Shown here one piece after another: positions 13,540-27,182 of a stretch of DNA of 64,000 nucleotides. A model generated the notes under the pieces. That model was given only the letters and a program-made list of their open reading frames with translations. It did no database searches and had not been told where the DNA came from. The position numbers were made by a program, and so were the translations under genes. The DNA lies in the NCBI RefSeq assembly GCF_001640805.2, contig NC_066851.1:3584196-3648195 (forward strand), read 5' to 3'. This stretch comes from Lates calcarifer (lineage: Eukaryota > Chordata > Actinopteri > Centropomidae). The first letter of the stretch is position 1. Each line of letters starts with the position of its first letter.

Positions 13540-14571
13540 ACAAACACGCATGTGAATGCAGCCCAACCAGGCATATGTGTGCACATGCATGCAAACATGC
13601 AAGTTGAGACAAATGCTTGCAATAGTTGGAACATAAACAGACAATGATGTATAAATATTGACACACACACACACAAACACACACTTCCACACAAAATCCC
13701 AGGAAAACACAGCACAGATCAATAGCTTTGTTTCATGAACATACAGCTTTTGTTTGGGGAACAATGATTTGGATTCAGTTTTGACCACCTAGTGCTTATG
13801 GCTTGCTTTGTCTAGCCTTGAAAATCAAACTCAGATGCAGAACAGATTGTGTTAGACAACAATACAGGCACACTCATTTTTGATTTGGTTCATTTTTAGG
13901 GGGTGTTAGAATGATCCTCTAAATTGGAAAGGCCATTTTAGTTTAGATAATTTGTCTTTCTCTTGTGTGCGTTTGAGTCAAATCGATCACTGTGCTTTGG
14001 GGTACAGTTTTTGGGACTTGTTTATGGTGTGACATTTTGTCAAAGAAGCCCAGTTATCAGTAAATCCATTCCATACAGGCAAGAGAATGCAATCTCAGTG
14101 TGTCATCACGGATTAAAGGGAAAAAAGTTTGTTGCCACTTTGAGGGAATGACAAGAAGCAGAATGTCATTGAGGTGATGCAATGTAAAGCCAGATATTTA
14201 CATCAATAACAATGTATGTTGAAAACCAGAAATTAAGCTTTTGATTACACTTGCTAACACTGTTCTAAGAGGGACGATGAAAGACAAGGGCTGCACACTG
14301 TTGTCTGTGTAAGCTTTTGATAAGTCAAGTACCACCTCAGCAACTTGGAAATCTAATGTGATAAAGAGAAAAAGTGGACTTCAAGTTGTGTGTGTTGTCT
14401 CATGTGCGTCTGTGTTTGCAAGCTTCTATGTGCGAGTGAGTGTATAAACAGACAGAGACGATGCTCCTTAAACTAGGGCATATCCACCTGCCACCTGGAG
14501 GCCTCCTCAGACACAGCCCTCTGAAACCGCTGACAAGGCACCTCTGGGCCTTCCTACTAACTTCCCTTAGC

Positions 14572-14620
14572 ATACACACACACACACCAACACAGGCACA
14601 CACACACACACACACACACT
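14572..14620 (+). repeat. (CA)n microsatellite
   Basis: CA run with caacacaggcac interruption. Confidence 0.95.
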
Positions 14621-15338
14621 TTTAGTTGCTCCGTCTCTCCTCACGTACCCTCTCCCTGTCTGTCCTTCCTTTGCTCCTTCTGTCATTTCCTTTTTTTTTA
14701 GCCAGTATCTCTCATTCACATTCTCTCTCCAGCCCCCCCCCCCTTCACCTGTCTGTCTCCCTAAAATTTTGTGTGTCTCTTCTTCCCCAACTATCCTTCT
14801 GCTCTGGCTCTGACTGCAGTGGATCTCTGTTTCATTGTTATCCTGGTCGCTGTAACAGGATTTTCCCTGTCCTAGTAGATGATTAGTTCAGATATAACTG
14901 AGAAGGGGAAAGGGGGGGGCTTGTGCAAGTTTTGGCTTCACTTCTTCCTCTCAGTTCAGCGGTTAATGAGGGGGATGGATCACATATTTATTGTTAACAA
15001 GGAGGATGCCATCGTTTCTCATTCCCCCTCACCAATTGTGCCCCACAGTCCCATGCATAATAAATCAGACCCTCTGTGTCAGCATTGGTCTCTGCATAGA
15101 GACAAGAAAGTCATAGTGTGTGATCTTCTACAAAATGCAGGAGAAATTTGAAACTATGCTCTCAGAGCTGGATTCTCGCTTCCCTTCCATTGCTGCAATG
15201 TATTCAGGTCATTGCCAGGTCTCTGTTAAAACGCTTCTTTTGCTTTGCCTGTGTTAAGCTCCCCCATCTTGTTCATTTTACTCAAATCTGTGTATCCCCT
15301 GTCCTGAATAAATAGCACTACACGTTTTAGTTCTTTAG

Positions 15339-15390
15339 TCTCAACCCTCGCCGCCGCTCGCTTCCCGAAAGAAGGCACTGCCCTGCTCGT
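15339..15390 (+). other. candidate small noncoding exon
   Basis: A pyrimidine tract ending ttttagttctttag is followed by a 52-nt CpG-rich stretch (ctcgccgccgctcgcttccc) and a strong donor gctcgt|GTAAGTGA. The local GC and CpG content stands out from the AT-rich surroundings. It may be an alternative 5'UTR exon of the myt1l-like gene or a chance splice-site pair. Confidence 0.2.
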
Positions 15391-17234
15391 GTAAGTGACC
15401 TAATTTTCCTGCTCGGCCCAGCGTTTTCTGATGTGAGCCGTTCCAAAATAGCTTGGCTACAGCAAAGCGTGGCAAACTCATTTCCATCTTGCATAACAGG
15501 GACCAAACACCCCCCCACCCCCACCCCCCTGCGCCTTCCTAAACTCCAATGGCGAGATGGCAAATACTCTCAGAGGCTGAATATCAGATTCCCCCCCTCA
15601 TTGTATGAGTTTCACTAATTCACTTTCATCCCTCAGTTTGTGCATTATTTCTGTTCAGTCTCTCATATTTATTGAACATGTCATTTCTGAGTGCAAGTCG
15701 GACTTGGACAAATTAATAGAATATGTGCTGAGTCCAGAAAAAAAAAAAAAAATAAAAAAAAATGAAGGTCGTGGGGCAAAATCAAAAGGGTTCCAAAATG
15801 ATTGAGGGCATCATGTGTAACCTATACTATGATCTGTATTTTGTACCATAACAGTATCAAAATAACTATTAATGTGTTATGCTAGGCACATCACTTTGCA
15901 AGGTCTGTATATTATCACAGTTAAATGGCACTGCAGAACAGTATAAGGATCGTGCATGCGTTTGGCCCATATCTACTCCCCGTCACTGAATTGGCTTTGG
16001 ATGGAGATAATGAGGGGTAGGGGGTTGAGAGAGGAATCATTATTTTACCCATGGCTGCGGTGCTTCTTAACGGGGTCTGTAGGGCGCCTTCACAAAGCTA
16101 ATGTAGAGAAATGGAAACAGATGGAAGGCATGATTATTTGATCTGCAAAGAGCTCTTGGTGGGCTTTGTAGTAACTGGACTAGACTGCTTAGAGGCAAGA
16201 GAGTGGGTTGTATATGTCTGTGGGTGTGTGTGTATGTGTGTGTGCAATCTGACGGAAGTGCATCAATGTGCACGGGTGTGGGTGGCTGTTGTTTGTGTGT
16301 GGATGCCGGCATGCATGTGCGAGTGTGTTTGTCCATCTGTTCCCATGTTTGAATGCATCGCACGTGCCTCCGTGTGTTTGCATGCTCCCCTAATAACAAT
16401 AAGATTATTTGTTTCACACGCCAAACATATGGCCTTCTAACTAGGATTGAGCAGTGAGTAGTGATACAGGTAGAAAGCTCATTCAGACACTTCACAGTTT
16501 ATGCAATATATTCTACATGTAGGTATCTTGGTTTTGTGCTGAAGTGTGTGTGTGTGTGTGTGCGTGCGTGCTGCCTTGCTACATACTACCATGCAATGCT
16601 TCCTGTTAATTCGGTAACTGTGCAGAGCTCCGTACCTGTGGGCAACAGCATGATTGTTTTTGTGCATGAAGGACGCTCCATTCTAAAATGTTCATTCACA
16701 ATTCAAAGATACACATTTACAGAAATGCAGTCACAGATAACAGGTCTAATCTGCTTCATTCAGACTCACATACTGTACATATGTATATTGTATCCATGCG
16801 TGTGTAGACAGCAGTGTCAGTGCCTTTACTGTTTCAGATGTTCACCCAAAAAGACCCTTCCCACTTTGAAAAGTAATGAGTAATAAACACACATCAAACA
16901 TACAGAGGCATGCAGCTCTATACTGTACAACCCACACACAACACAGAGAGAATTAGTCCAGCTCTGTATTATTCTATTGATCTCACTGCAATGCTGGAAC
17001 TGTTACCATGCCTCTCTACACAGTATTCACTGCTGCAGAAGCACTCCCATACAGTAGCACAGAGTAGATCGGCCTTGATGTGAATGACATACACACATAC
17101 ACCAAAGTACTGTATGTATGGAGATAAACCCAACAACACACACACACACACACAGATAGTACAGGGACACAAAACTCTGACAAAATATACAGCCTCTCAC
17201 TTCATCCCTCTCTCTTTGTCTAAAACGTGCATGC

Positions 17235-17267
<33 letters not shown>

Positions 17268-17442
17268 GTCACAGTCACAGTCACCGAATGGGGTACATTA
17301 TCACATGTGGTTCCTTGTCAGGCAAGGGGTTGGAGGACGTGGCTGGCTGGTGTGTGCGTGCGTGACTGGCGGGCCACACCTGTCAACAGTACTCCATAGG
17401 CTGGGTGCTGATGCTATCTGACAGCCTGGCTGCCATGGCAGG

Positions 17443-17445
<3 letters not shown>

Positions 17446-17502
<57 letters not shown>

Positions 17503-17652
17503 ATGTGTGTGTGTTCCATGACCGTTTGGATGAGTCACTGTTATGCCTCCGCTGCTATGTTCCCCAGAGGACCCTCTAGTGTCTGACTGGTGTTTTCAGC
17601 GTGTGTGTGTGTGTGTGTGTGTGTGTCTGTGTGTGTCTGTGTGTGTGTGTGT
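17446..17652 (+). repeat. two (TG)n microsatellites
   Basis: TG run at 17446-17515 with a short TATG interruption, and a second at about 17601-17652. CA runs also lie upstream at about 17136-17155 and 17235-17263. Confidence 0.95.
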
Positions 17653-19717
17653 CGTTGTCTTTTTTGTCTGGCTGTGTGTTCAGACCCTATTAACAGCTGG
17701 CCTCTTACTCACACAGTAAACAAACACGTTGAACCATCAAAATTTTTAGCGATCTAGTCTCTACTAGTGTTTGCACCATGCCTCTGCAACACATTCAAAT
17801 ATGCAATGTGCTGAAACACTCACACACTACATCTGTTGTGTGCTTGTATCTGTAACATAGCAATCTGCTTTAATTCATGGGAAGGATTTACATTAAAGAA
17901 CAATACCTTTGCCAAATTGGCTCATTGTCATGCAAATCGTGTTGCTTTAAACTTAATGTTTGAGCCCACTTCACATCACGTGTAGCAAACAACTACTTTC
18001 TGGATGCAACTCTCAGACACCATCCCTCAATCATGGCCGCCACAAACCCAGCATTATGAAGCAGCTGTACCCTCCAGTGCCTCTCAGCAGCACATGCATT
18101 TGGCTGAAATATTCAGCCCAGCTCCCAGTGTTACCTTGCATGTATAATTACCGGATATGCTGCCTGCCGCTGATAACTCTCCCAAACAATGTTTGAAGGG
18201 GGAAGGCGGCGATGAATTCCCAATGAAGTGTGAAAAAGACTGATTAAAATTGCTGTGGTCAAAAGCCAGCGCACCAGTGTGTTCTGCTCCCGCGGACCAG
18301 GGGAGATGGGGAGACAGGCTTTGCAGTTGAGATAGCTAGCTTTTTTTTCTATACTGTGCTTGGGATTGATTTTTGGGTTCTATTTTGGTCCACTGTGGAA
18401 ATTATATTGGCATGTATTTTTATATTTTTGTGTTTTGACTGTGCTATCGTCATTAAAAAAAAATCGAAAAAAGGGTGCAGTCCTTAAACATAAAACAGTT
18501 GCATCTAGTAAATGGTTGGGTGTGCAGCATAAATTCTATGGTCTTAGCGGTTCACAGGTTCACTTGAGCCTGATTACTTATTAATAACAGAAAGGTAACA
18601 AAGCAATGTGTAGTGCTAAAATCAGCCATTCATCGTTGTTTGAGGACAATGTTCCTGTCAGTCCTGTATCCATCTGACACAGTCACTGTGATCCCCAAGA
18701 TCCTCCGTATGTGTGGTTAACTGTTTATTTATGATTACAACCAATATGTGAATTTTTTTGTGTGTGTGTTTTTTGCGTCTAGTTGTATGGATGATTTTTT
18801 CTCCAATTGTTGTGCTTGGTGATACTCACACTCACACATACATATATGTGTGCGAGTGTGTGTATGTGTGTGTTCCAGAACCCAGGCGCCCGGGAGCCTA
18901 TTTGCAGAGGGGAGGGGAGGGATGGATGGCGTCTCATTCGAGGCGTGTGGGCGTCAAGCTCAGGGCACCTAATTACAGCCCTGGCTCCCACAGCCTGCCT
19001 GCATCTCCCTCAGCCCCCATGTTTGGGTGCATCTTCCCTGGCAGAGTCAGATGATATGCTCCCCTTGTCTCCGAAGCTTTGGTCTCAGGAGGGCTCCACC
19101 TTAGCACAAAGCACGGCTGTGTCTGATTAGCCGACTTAAATGAGATCCCTAGCTAACTGGCTATATTGTCATTCTCTTTGTTGACAGTCGTGAGATGGGC
19201 TGCCAGACAGCCACCCAGTATGTTTAGCTTGTTAGCTTGATCAGGACATTTCTATATCAAATATAACAAACATTGGCATCACAGATCTGTAGGGATCTCA
19301 TTTGGGCTACTCTAGTTGAGAAACTAGTTAGCCATCTAGCTAGCTGTGCTAACAAGCCATGACTAACATAGAGAGGGCTTTTTTTTCTTCCATTCCTTTC
19401 TTGTACACTGATGTATAGTTCAATAATTGGTGGTTATTAGTGAGCTTGCTGGAAGAGGAGCTGGGTAGCTGGTTAACCCTTTCCTCTCTGAAAGGACTGC
19501 AGTTGTCTTTCCTCTCATTTCAGAGGATTAAAAGGCAGAGAGATGGCAAGAGAGAATAGGAGAGAGAGACAGAGACGGAGATGGATGCCTATAGTGGGGG
19601 TTGGTTATTATTTTTTTGCCAACAGCAGATGCCAGGCACAGGGGTTTTAACCGGGCACACTTTAAAACACAGCACAGCTGCCTTCTCTGCATCTGGGCAC
19701 CAGATAGAAAGAGGAGG

Positions 19718-19772
19718 AGAGGAGAAGAGAGAGAGGTAGAGGAGAACAAGAAAAAAAGAAACAGGGAATAAG

Positions 19773-19804
<32 letters not shown>
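19718..19804 (+). repeat. purine-rich block with (GA)n
   Basis: A GA run at 19776-19804 within a longer purine-rich strand; the antisense frames are Ser/Leu-rich artefacts. Confidence 0.9.
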
Positions 19805-19810
<6 letters not shown>

Positions 19811-21458
19811 CAGGAAACAGGCTGTGTGGGGAGAAACAGAGGGAACACGAAGGAAGAAGAAGGAGGAGAGAGAGGAAGAAACAAAGGCTGACACAGATAA
19901 CATCTATCAGCACAGCAGAAACATGGACCGGGTTTACCATTATAAATAGAGAGACCCACATCCCCCTCCCACCTCATCCCCAGTTTAGCATTCCCTTCCA
20001 AAAGCTGGGAACCACTAACTGGGCCAATCCACAACAGGGATTAGCTATCTAGCTGCAGAGGCATTTAAATATGCTCATAGCAAGCTCTGTGCTTTATGTG
20101 GGAGTGACTGTAAACACAAACACATACCGAGGTGTCAGAAAGACGAAAGAAACAAACAAACAAAAAATACATGGTTTACTCTATTGTTTTTACTATTTTT
20201 AAGGGATGTCACATAGAATTGTAATACTATAGAGGAGAAATGCAATGCAATACTGTAGCATCACATTTAATAAGATTTAATACAGTGAAATCTTTTTATG
20301 AAACAATTGCTACCAACAGGATACTGCACACAGAGAAAGAAAGGATGAATGCAGAGGAATGTGCCAAAAATTCCCTGAGGATGTTAAATACATGCGATGA
20401 GATATGTCTGAAAATTTCTGAAAATACCCTAACACAATGGAAAGATAGAAAACTGGTGATATGTCGTTGAAAATATTGACCTTACATATATTCAGTTGTA
20501 CTATATATACGGCTCTGTACATGCTCAGTGCTCCAGGGGAAAATGTAGTGAGTCGCTCTTTGAAAGCTGACTATTGAGCTGTGTGATATGTAAAATAGAG
20601 GTAGATTGAAATTTCCTTTCTTTTTCACTCCCCACCTGTGGACAGCGGTGCAGGGCAAAGGTCAGCACCACTGAAAAGGGAATTACACACTATTATTATT
20701 TTACAATATGTATAATTTCAAAGACCCTTGCACCACAGCATGCTTGTTTCTCTCCATCACCCCCCCCCCCCCTTTTTTTCTTTTGTTCTACCTCTATTAG
20801 AGTTGTCCTTGACTGCCGAGTGAGCGCACAGTGCAGCCTTTGGTTGAGAGGAGCCAGTCAAACGCTCTCTCGCTCTCCTGTTGAGACAAGAATAAGAGAG
20901 GACATGGGGGAGAGAGAGGGAGAGAGAAAGGATAGTGAGAAAAGCAAGGAGAGAGCCTTTTCAATTCAGCAAACATATTCCTAAAGCCACGAAGAGCTGT
21001 GAATGAGATAGGAGGAGTATTAGCAGGATGTTGGCCTGATGACTAAGCGTCTGAAGACAGGGGAGAGCTCCGGGCATCTTGTTTGGAAAGGCTGTGAATG
21101 AATAGACATTGTCTGCCAAGAAAGAAACCCTCATAAATTGTGGTGCATCGTTCCCTATGATGTGCTGTAGAGAATTTGGTCCTGGAAAACCTGCTCCTCA
21201 TTGTGGAATGGCAAGGTGGCGTTCATCATACCAAACGCCAATACAAGATTAATACAGACAAAGATAGTGACCATGTGGAGGCCTCTTGATCAAATATGAA
21301 CATTGGGCCTTGAAAGGTCACGTAGTGTCCAACTGAGAAAGAGTGAGATCATAGACTTCCTTTATAACACCAATCTTTTTTCCTGTCAGTCAATGTTTCT
21401 GAAATTGAAGTAAGCACCAGCCATTATAGGATTGGGTGAAGGGTTCATGTTTGCCATT

Positions 21459-21870
21459 TTACAAATCACCTTGACACAGACGGACATACAGTAAGACAAG
21501 CAAATAAACAGATAACAGACAGATGGACAGGCAGACAGGTAAACAGGCAGACAGACGAGCAGGCAAACAAATAGAGACACAAACAGATGATGAATAGACA
21601 GGCAGATAGTCAGGCAGATTGGCAGAGCGGCTGACAGCCTGGCCGCTTTCCGGCAGAGAGGTATTGGCTAGAAAGAGTGGCTGGCAGGCAGACAGGCAGA
21701 TGGACAGGCAGGCACCCATGCACACAGACAGAGACACAGACACAAAAGCAGACAGACAGGAGGACTGGAGGAGTAATAGATAGAGAGGACTGGCTGGAAG
21801 AGAGACATGCAGAGCAGCAGACAGAAAGGCAGGCAGAGAGGTTGCCAGACAGACATGCACTGTTGGTAGC
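21459..21870 (+). repeat. long imperfect CAGA/CAGG tetranucleotide array
   Basis: About 400 bp of interrupted cagacaggcagacagg-type units. On the opposite strand this yields a long Cys/Leu/Ser-rich frame with no stop, which is a by-product of the repeat and not a protein. Confidence 0.85.
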
Positions 21871-24812
21871 AGGACAGGCAGTTGGCGTAGGAAGGAGACA
21901 TGGGGACAGCAAGTGCCTCTGGCAGAGAGGGAGAGCGAGATGGAGGGAGACAGAAATAGAGGAAGAGAGAGGAAGCGAGAGAGAGAGAGAGAGGGAGGGA
22001 TGAGGTCAGTGCACGGCTGGCTGGCTGACTGTTGATCTGTGGCACTGGGCTGGCAGAAGAGGCTCCTCAGGGAGAGAGCTGCTCCACACAGCCTGCATCT
22101 ACATCCCCCCAGCCATCCACCCATCTCTTCATCCCTCTATCCCCCAGCTGGGATGGAAAGACAAGCCTATGAAGGGAGAGACATTTAGCAAACAGTGGCA
22201 CAGAGAGGTGAAAGAAGGGAAATGTGTACAAAATTAGGAGTCAGAGTGACAAATGCTATCCAATAATGGTTGGGGGAATGAAAACTGGAATGAAAGCATC
22301 TAGCTCCGAATTAGGCGGAGAAATATAGGAGCGTGGTCTCCTCTCCTCTCCTCTGTAACACACTTGAAGGACACTGTGACGGGGCTTACCGCCACATGGG
22401 GCTCTACATGTACCCCAGGCTTTGTAGAAAGGGGGACATGTGAGATTCATTGTGCATCTTGTCTGGAGACAATGTGGATATAAGCTGTACATCGGACATT
22501 TCTGCATCTCAAGTTCAGAAAAGGCAACTTCTGTTTATATTTATATAAAATGTATGTGTGTGGGTGTGTATGTGTGTGTACTCACTTTTATCAGACTGTA
22601 CATTTAACACATTTTGCTGGCCCTCACTTATCTAGAATAACGTACAGTGACATCAGCAGTGTGAGCTTCCCAGATCACCAACAATTTAAACATGCAGCAC
22701 TTAACCAATCAAATGTAGCCGTCAGAGCCAGATGGAGCAAACATATCTATTTCTGGAAAGATAATATATTACAGAGAAATGCAGAGAAAGGTAAAAATAA
22801 ACATGAATGTGGAAAAGGTTTTGTTTATTTACAGAACTAAGCATAGCTGTCACTGGTATGTGTCATATAATATATCCTGATCATATTTCCAGAGGAGCCT
22901 GGATAAACGGCATTGCTTAATGTTTAAAATGCTCGGATGCTACAGGAAAAGTCTCGAGCTTGCTAAAAAGCCTGTGGAGGTATTTTCAGGACACAGACGA
23001 AATGTTAGAATATTATGGTCGTTTTGACTTACCCCATGTTTGGACAGTTGAAATATTGAATCAGTATGTCGATATGTGATTTGAGGTGCTGAGGATGTTT
23101 TTTATGGCTTTCTCTTGGCTAGAGTTACACAAGGTTAATGTTACAGCCGTGTGTGGGAGTGTGAATGTGTGTGTGTGTGCGTGTGTGCGTGTTAGTGTTT
23201 TGCTGCAGGGTGCAAAGCTGCTCCAAATGTCCATCTGCCGAGTTCACAATCCACCTGAGCCCACTCACACATGCACATGTGCATCCCCCTCCCCATCCCA
23301 CAACACAAAAGCATGCAATTGCACACATGTGCCCATACACACTTTCACACAGGCACACGCAGAAACGTGCCATAGCCCCAAACTTCAAATATTCAGTACA
23401 TACCTGTACAGCTGTGCTGAGTGTGGTTCTTGTTTCAGTTCTATTCAGACCTATCTTCATTCTCACAGTGATTTGCATAAAAACATCCCACCTTTTCTCA
23501 AGCTGTCACCTTGATGTAGCTGCAATACGCAGTGTGATATCAACATAACAAGTTTTCTGACAAAAATCCAGAAATGCACATATACATATTTTACAACAGG
23601 TGTTAAGTATGCAGGAAAAGGAAAGAATGCAGTGCAAGAGCCCAAACACACAAGCAAAACAGACATGAGCAAACATCCATATACGTACGACCATTCATAC
23701 AGTGTATGTCTGCATGTACGTTACATATACACACGCAGCTCTTGTTTGCAGATGATTGTTTTTTCAGCTTGTATTTCAGTGTGGGCATGTGTGCTTGGCA
23801 CACCAAGTGCCAAGCTGATAATTATTGAAACGAGCTTGTGACTCTCTGTCGCTACCACTCTGGCAAGATCTCTAAATCAGATTCATTTACAAATGCCACA
23901 TAAAGCACCTGTTTCTTTTCTAGGATTTGGTATATGTTTTCCAGTGACACTAGGCATGGCTCAGTCACTATATTCTCTTAACTAGAATAAAGACAAGTGC
24001 GTGAGCTGTAATGTCAAAATAAATGCTGCTTTTATGTGTAATCTGCTCACTTATTCATTAGCTGAGCCAGCCAACATCAGCTCTGTGGTAGTCAAACAGG
24101 TGCCATGCAGCTGACATTTTACAGGTCTCTGAAAATGTGCATTGTGCCCCATATTCCACTTGGATTTTAAGGTTTTTTCTTGGACACAGTGATTTGATTG
24201 TTGGTTAATTTTTTTTTGACATTATTGTTTGATAAGAAAAGTCATTAAATTATATATTCTTTGAAATGTTTAAGATATGATTGTCAAATGTGTCCAATAA
24301 AAACTCATTCATATTCTAGTAGCTATTAACACCACATTGTGACAAACAGACATTTAAATTTCTCCATTGATCCACAGACTCATCATAGTAGGAAAAGCAC
24401 AGATGTTACTCATAACATTAATGATGGCTCTGTTCTATTAAATTGTCCCAGTAAAATAAGCCATGACAGTTTCATAGTGGATTCTGTGGAATTCAGAGAT
24501 CTTACATTTTTTCATGATTTACATTATTGTCATTATTTTTGACTCCTGAGGTGACATGTCTTAATGTCTTTCATGAAAAAAGGTCCATCATGGACATTCT
24601 TTGAATTACCTTTACAGTATTATAAAAACATAACAGGTAGTATATTTATTGTTTTTTTTATTGCCACCTTCTCACAATCTGAAATAAATGTACAGATGTG
24701 CAATACACACCAGATGTAACAGCATTGTTAACAGTAGCTTATATAATAATTATTATCATTAATGATTTATTTTCTGAGTCATTTTGCCGATTTAGACAGC
24801 TTGACAATATAC

Positions 24813-25452
24813 TAGGGATAGACCGATTATTGGCTGGGCCGATTATTGGCGCCAATATTCAGCATTTTGATGCATATCAGCATCTGCCAGTTTAAAACTG
24901 GGTTATTTTGGCTGTGATGCAGCCGCACCTCTGCAGTCACTACTCTGTCTCCAGCATTGTACCACCCACAGCACCATCTGATTGGTTACATGCAGAGCCC
25001 GGCACAGGTAACAGCCAATCAGCAGTGAAAGGTGTGCATGCACAGTGCTCACACACACGGCAGAGAGGAGAAAAAGTTTTGCCGGGTGGAGAAGCTCCTG
25101 AGTTTTTTTTATTTCCTGTAGAAAACTTTAGGGAGCTATTTATTTGCTTAAGTTTTCATTTAACTTTATAAAGACATGCTGCTGAGCCTGAGAGCTCCCT
25201 GCACTTTTTGTTGTCTATTGTCTAAGATAAACAAAACTTTAACATGTTGCAAATCTGAAAAGCTGTTTAATAAACATATGCTTAAAGGCATTTAAACAAA
25301 GTTAAGTGTTGGAGTTTATATTATTCATCAATTTTGACACCAATATTTTCACTTTTACTGCAAATGAATATTGGCTCCAATATCAGTTATCGGCCTCCTT
25401 GACTTCTAATAATCGGTATCGGCCCTGAAAAAACCATATTGGTCTATCTCTA
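24813..25452. mobile_element. non-autonomous hAT-type DNA transposon (MITE), 640 bp, complete
   Basis: The 5' end is TAGGGATAGACCGAT and the reverse complement of the 3' end is TAGAGATAGACCAAT, giving 15-bp terminal inverted repeats with two mismatches. The element is flanked on both sides by the perfect 8-bp duplication CAATATAC (24805-24812 and 25453-25460), which is diagnostic of hAT insertion. TATTGG/ATCGGC-type motifs recur near both ends, as in fish hAT MITEs. There is no transposase. An 87-codon open frame inside shows no recognisable domain. Confidence 0.85.
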
Positions 25453-26784
25453 CAATATACAGTGACAGGACTGGGTGGATTGTCAAGCCTCCATACTTTG
25501 TGGTACCCACCAAGCCCTGTCTATAGAACAGAACATTGAAAACTGTCAAATATGAAAAGTTGGACATTGAGTGGCAGGTCAAATTTGTAGACCTCTTCCC
25601 TCATTTCTTAGATAGTTCTTTTTTTGAATCATAGCTTTAAATTTTGTGTAAGCTAAGCTATTGTAATGGTGTCTTTGTTGAATCCAGGAAAAGCATGTTT
25701 ATATTTCTCAAAGCAAAGTCTTACCAAAACACATTAACAAAAAGAAACTTACTGACAGGTAACATATTGACAGTATATTGTCAAAAACATGGGAAACATA
25801 GGTAAGAATAGAGGAATGGCATACAACAAAGGTCCACACATATTGTCTATGTGGTGTTTTGGGGGGTTTTTAAATCAGAAAAATATGAAATATATGATTC
25901 AATAATGACATTTGAGACAATAGAGGTAAAATATTTGCATATGCATGTTCAAGTTTCACATCTGAATGACAACATTAGCTGCTAAGACTTAAATTTACAC
26001 TGCTTCTGAACTGCACTTTGGATGGTCAGATACCAGATACCATCGGAAACCATTCTGATGCCGGGGGGAGGGGTTCTGTATCTGAAACTCACAATCCAAC
26101 ACTCACACCCACTTCACGCTGTGATTGGCCAGAGAGACTGTCTGGAAATATGTGTCATTATTTTAAATGATATTGCGTCTCACAGCCCACTTTTCATCCC
26201 ACATGCAAAACCTAAAGCCAGGTTAACTCTGCTGATAATGTGTAGTTGTGCGAATACAAACTTTATGAGACAAATAATAACACTATCAGATGTGACTCAA
26301 AGATAATATTGAATAATTAGATAAATGAGTAGATCAGGAAAAGTGAAGCTAATTTCAGACAGATAGCCTACCTTTCTATCTGCTAATGGACAGCCTTTCT
26401 GATTTTGTTAAAATACGTGGAATGATTTTGAATTGCCAGCTTGAACCTTGTAGATGGGGCTTTAGGTAATAAAGAGGGCACAGTCTGCCTGTGTGTGTGC
26501 ACCATAGAGAATGCTCTCTGGGTGTTGGGAGGCTATTTCAAATTACTGTGTGATTCATTCAAATCCAAGCAAATTCTGTCTGATGTTGTCCAGAGCCTTT
26601 GACTCCCACACTGGAAATATAGGTCCTATTTGAGTAGAGTGAGGGGACATTTTCTATTCCGTTCTATTAGGCTGCTATTTTTGGTGCCACAGGATACCCA
26701 GTGACTGTGTAGAGCCTTGTCAGTGACGAATGTGTTTGTGTGAGAAATAGGGGTGGGGTGCCTTCCCACAGGAAGATATGTGTG

Positions 26785-26792
26785 TGTCTGTT

Positions 26793-26823
<31 letters not shown>

Positions 26824-26931
26824 GGATGGATGTGTGCGTGCTTGTGTGGGTGTGTGTGTTTGAGATGGAAGGAATTGGGGGGATAGTCACTATTTTTCTG
26901 TCTTGCCTTCAGGACTGTGTGTGTGACAGAA

Positions 26932-26957
<26 letters not shown>
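26785..26957 (+). repeat. TG-rich and GA microsatellites
   Basis: TG-rich runs with TGTGTGGATGGA interruptions to about 26860, then a GA run at about 26932-26957. Confidence 0.9.
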
Positions 26958-26964
<7 letters not shown>

Positions 26965-27106
26965 CAGCATGTGTACAGTGGTGGGATGTTCTCTCTCTTT
27001 CTCCCGCTCTCTCTTTCTGGCTCGCTCCCCTGCGGTGATTCAGTGTGTGTATGCCCATTAGCTTGCCCGAGTGTGTGTATACCTCTGAATGTGAATGCCT
27101 GCAATG

Positions 27107-27108
<2 letters not shown>

Positions 27109-27168
<60 letters not shown>

Positions 27169-27182
27169 CTGCCTGCCTGCCT
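27109..27182 (+). repeat. (GT)n microsatellite with (GCCT)n tail
   Basis: A GT run of about 55 bp ends at 27164 and is followed by gcctgcctgcctgcctgc, a second short tetranucleotide array. Confidence 0.95.

Larger units (their letters stand above)
5560..15338. other. noncoding stretch, likely upstream intron
   Basis: Apart from the microsatellites listed, this is unique AT-leaning sequence. A 132-codon frame at 11143-11541 is non-repetitive but has no recognisable domain or gene structure. I see no other supported features. Confidence 0.6.
15391..24804. other. noncoding stretch, microsatellite-rich
   Basis: Contains the TG, CA, GA and CAGA/CAGG arrays listed. The open frames on both strands follow those arrays. 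No exon with convincing splice sites was recognised. Confidence 0.6.

Noticed and set aside
19528..20034. A 168-codon minus-strand frame
   Set aside because: It is carried by the GA-rich block; low complexity with no recognisable domain.
20638..20672. Half-site matches to the REST/NRSF element (ggacagcg and tcagcacca)
   Set aside because: The two halves are in reversed order and the spacing is not canonical.
21459..22124. A 221-codon minus-strand frame rich in Cys, Leu and Ser
   Set aside because: It results from the CAGA/CAGG tetranucleotide array; no start context, domain or splice structure.
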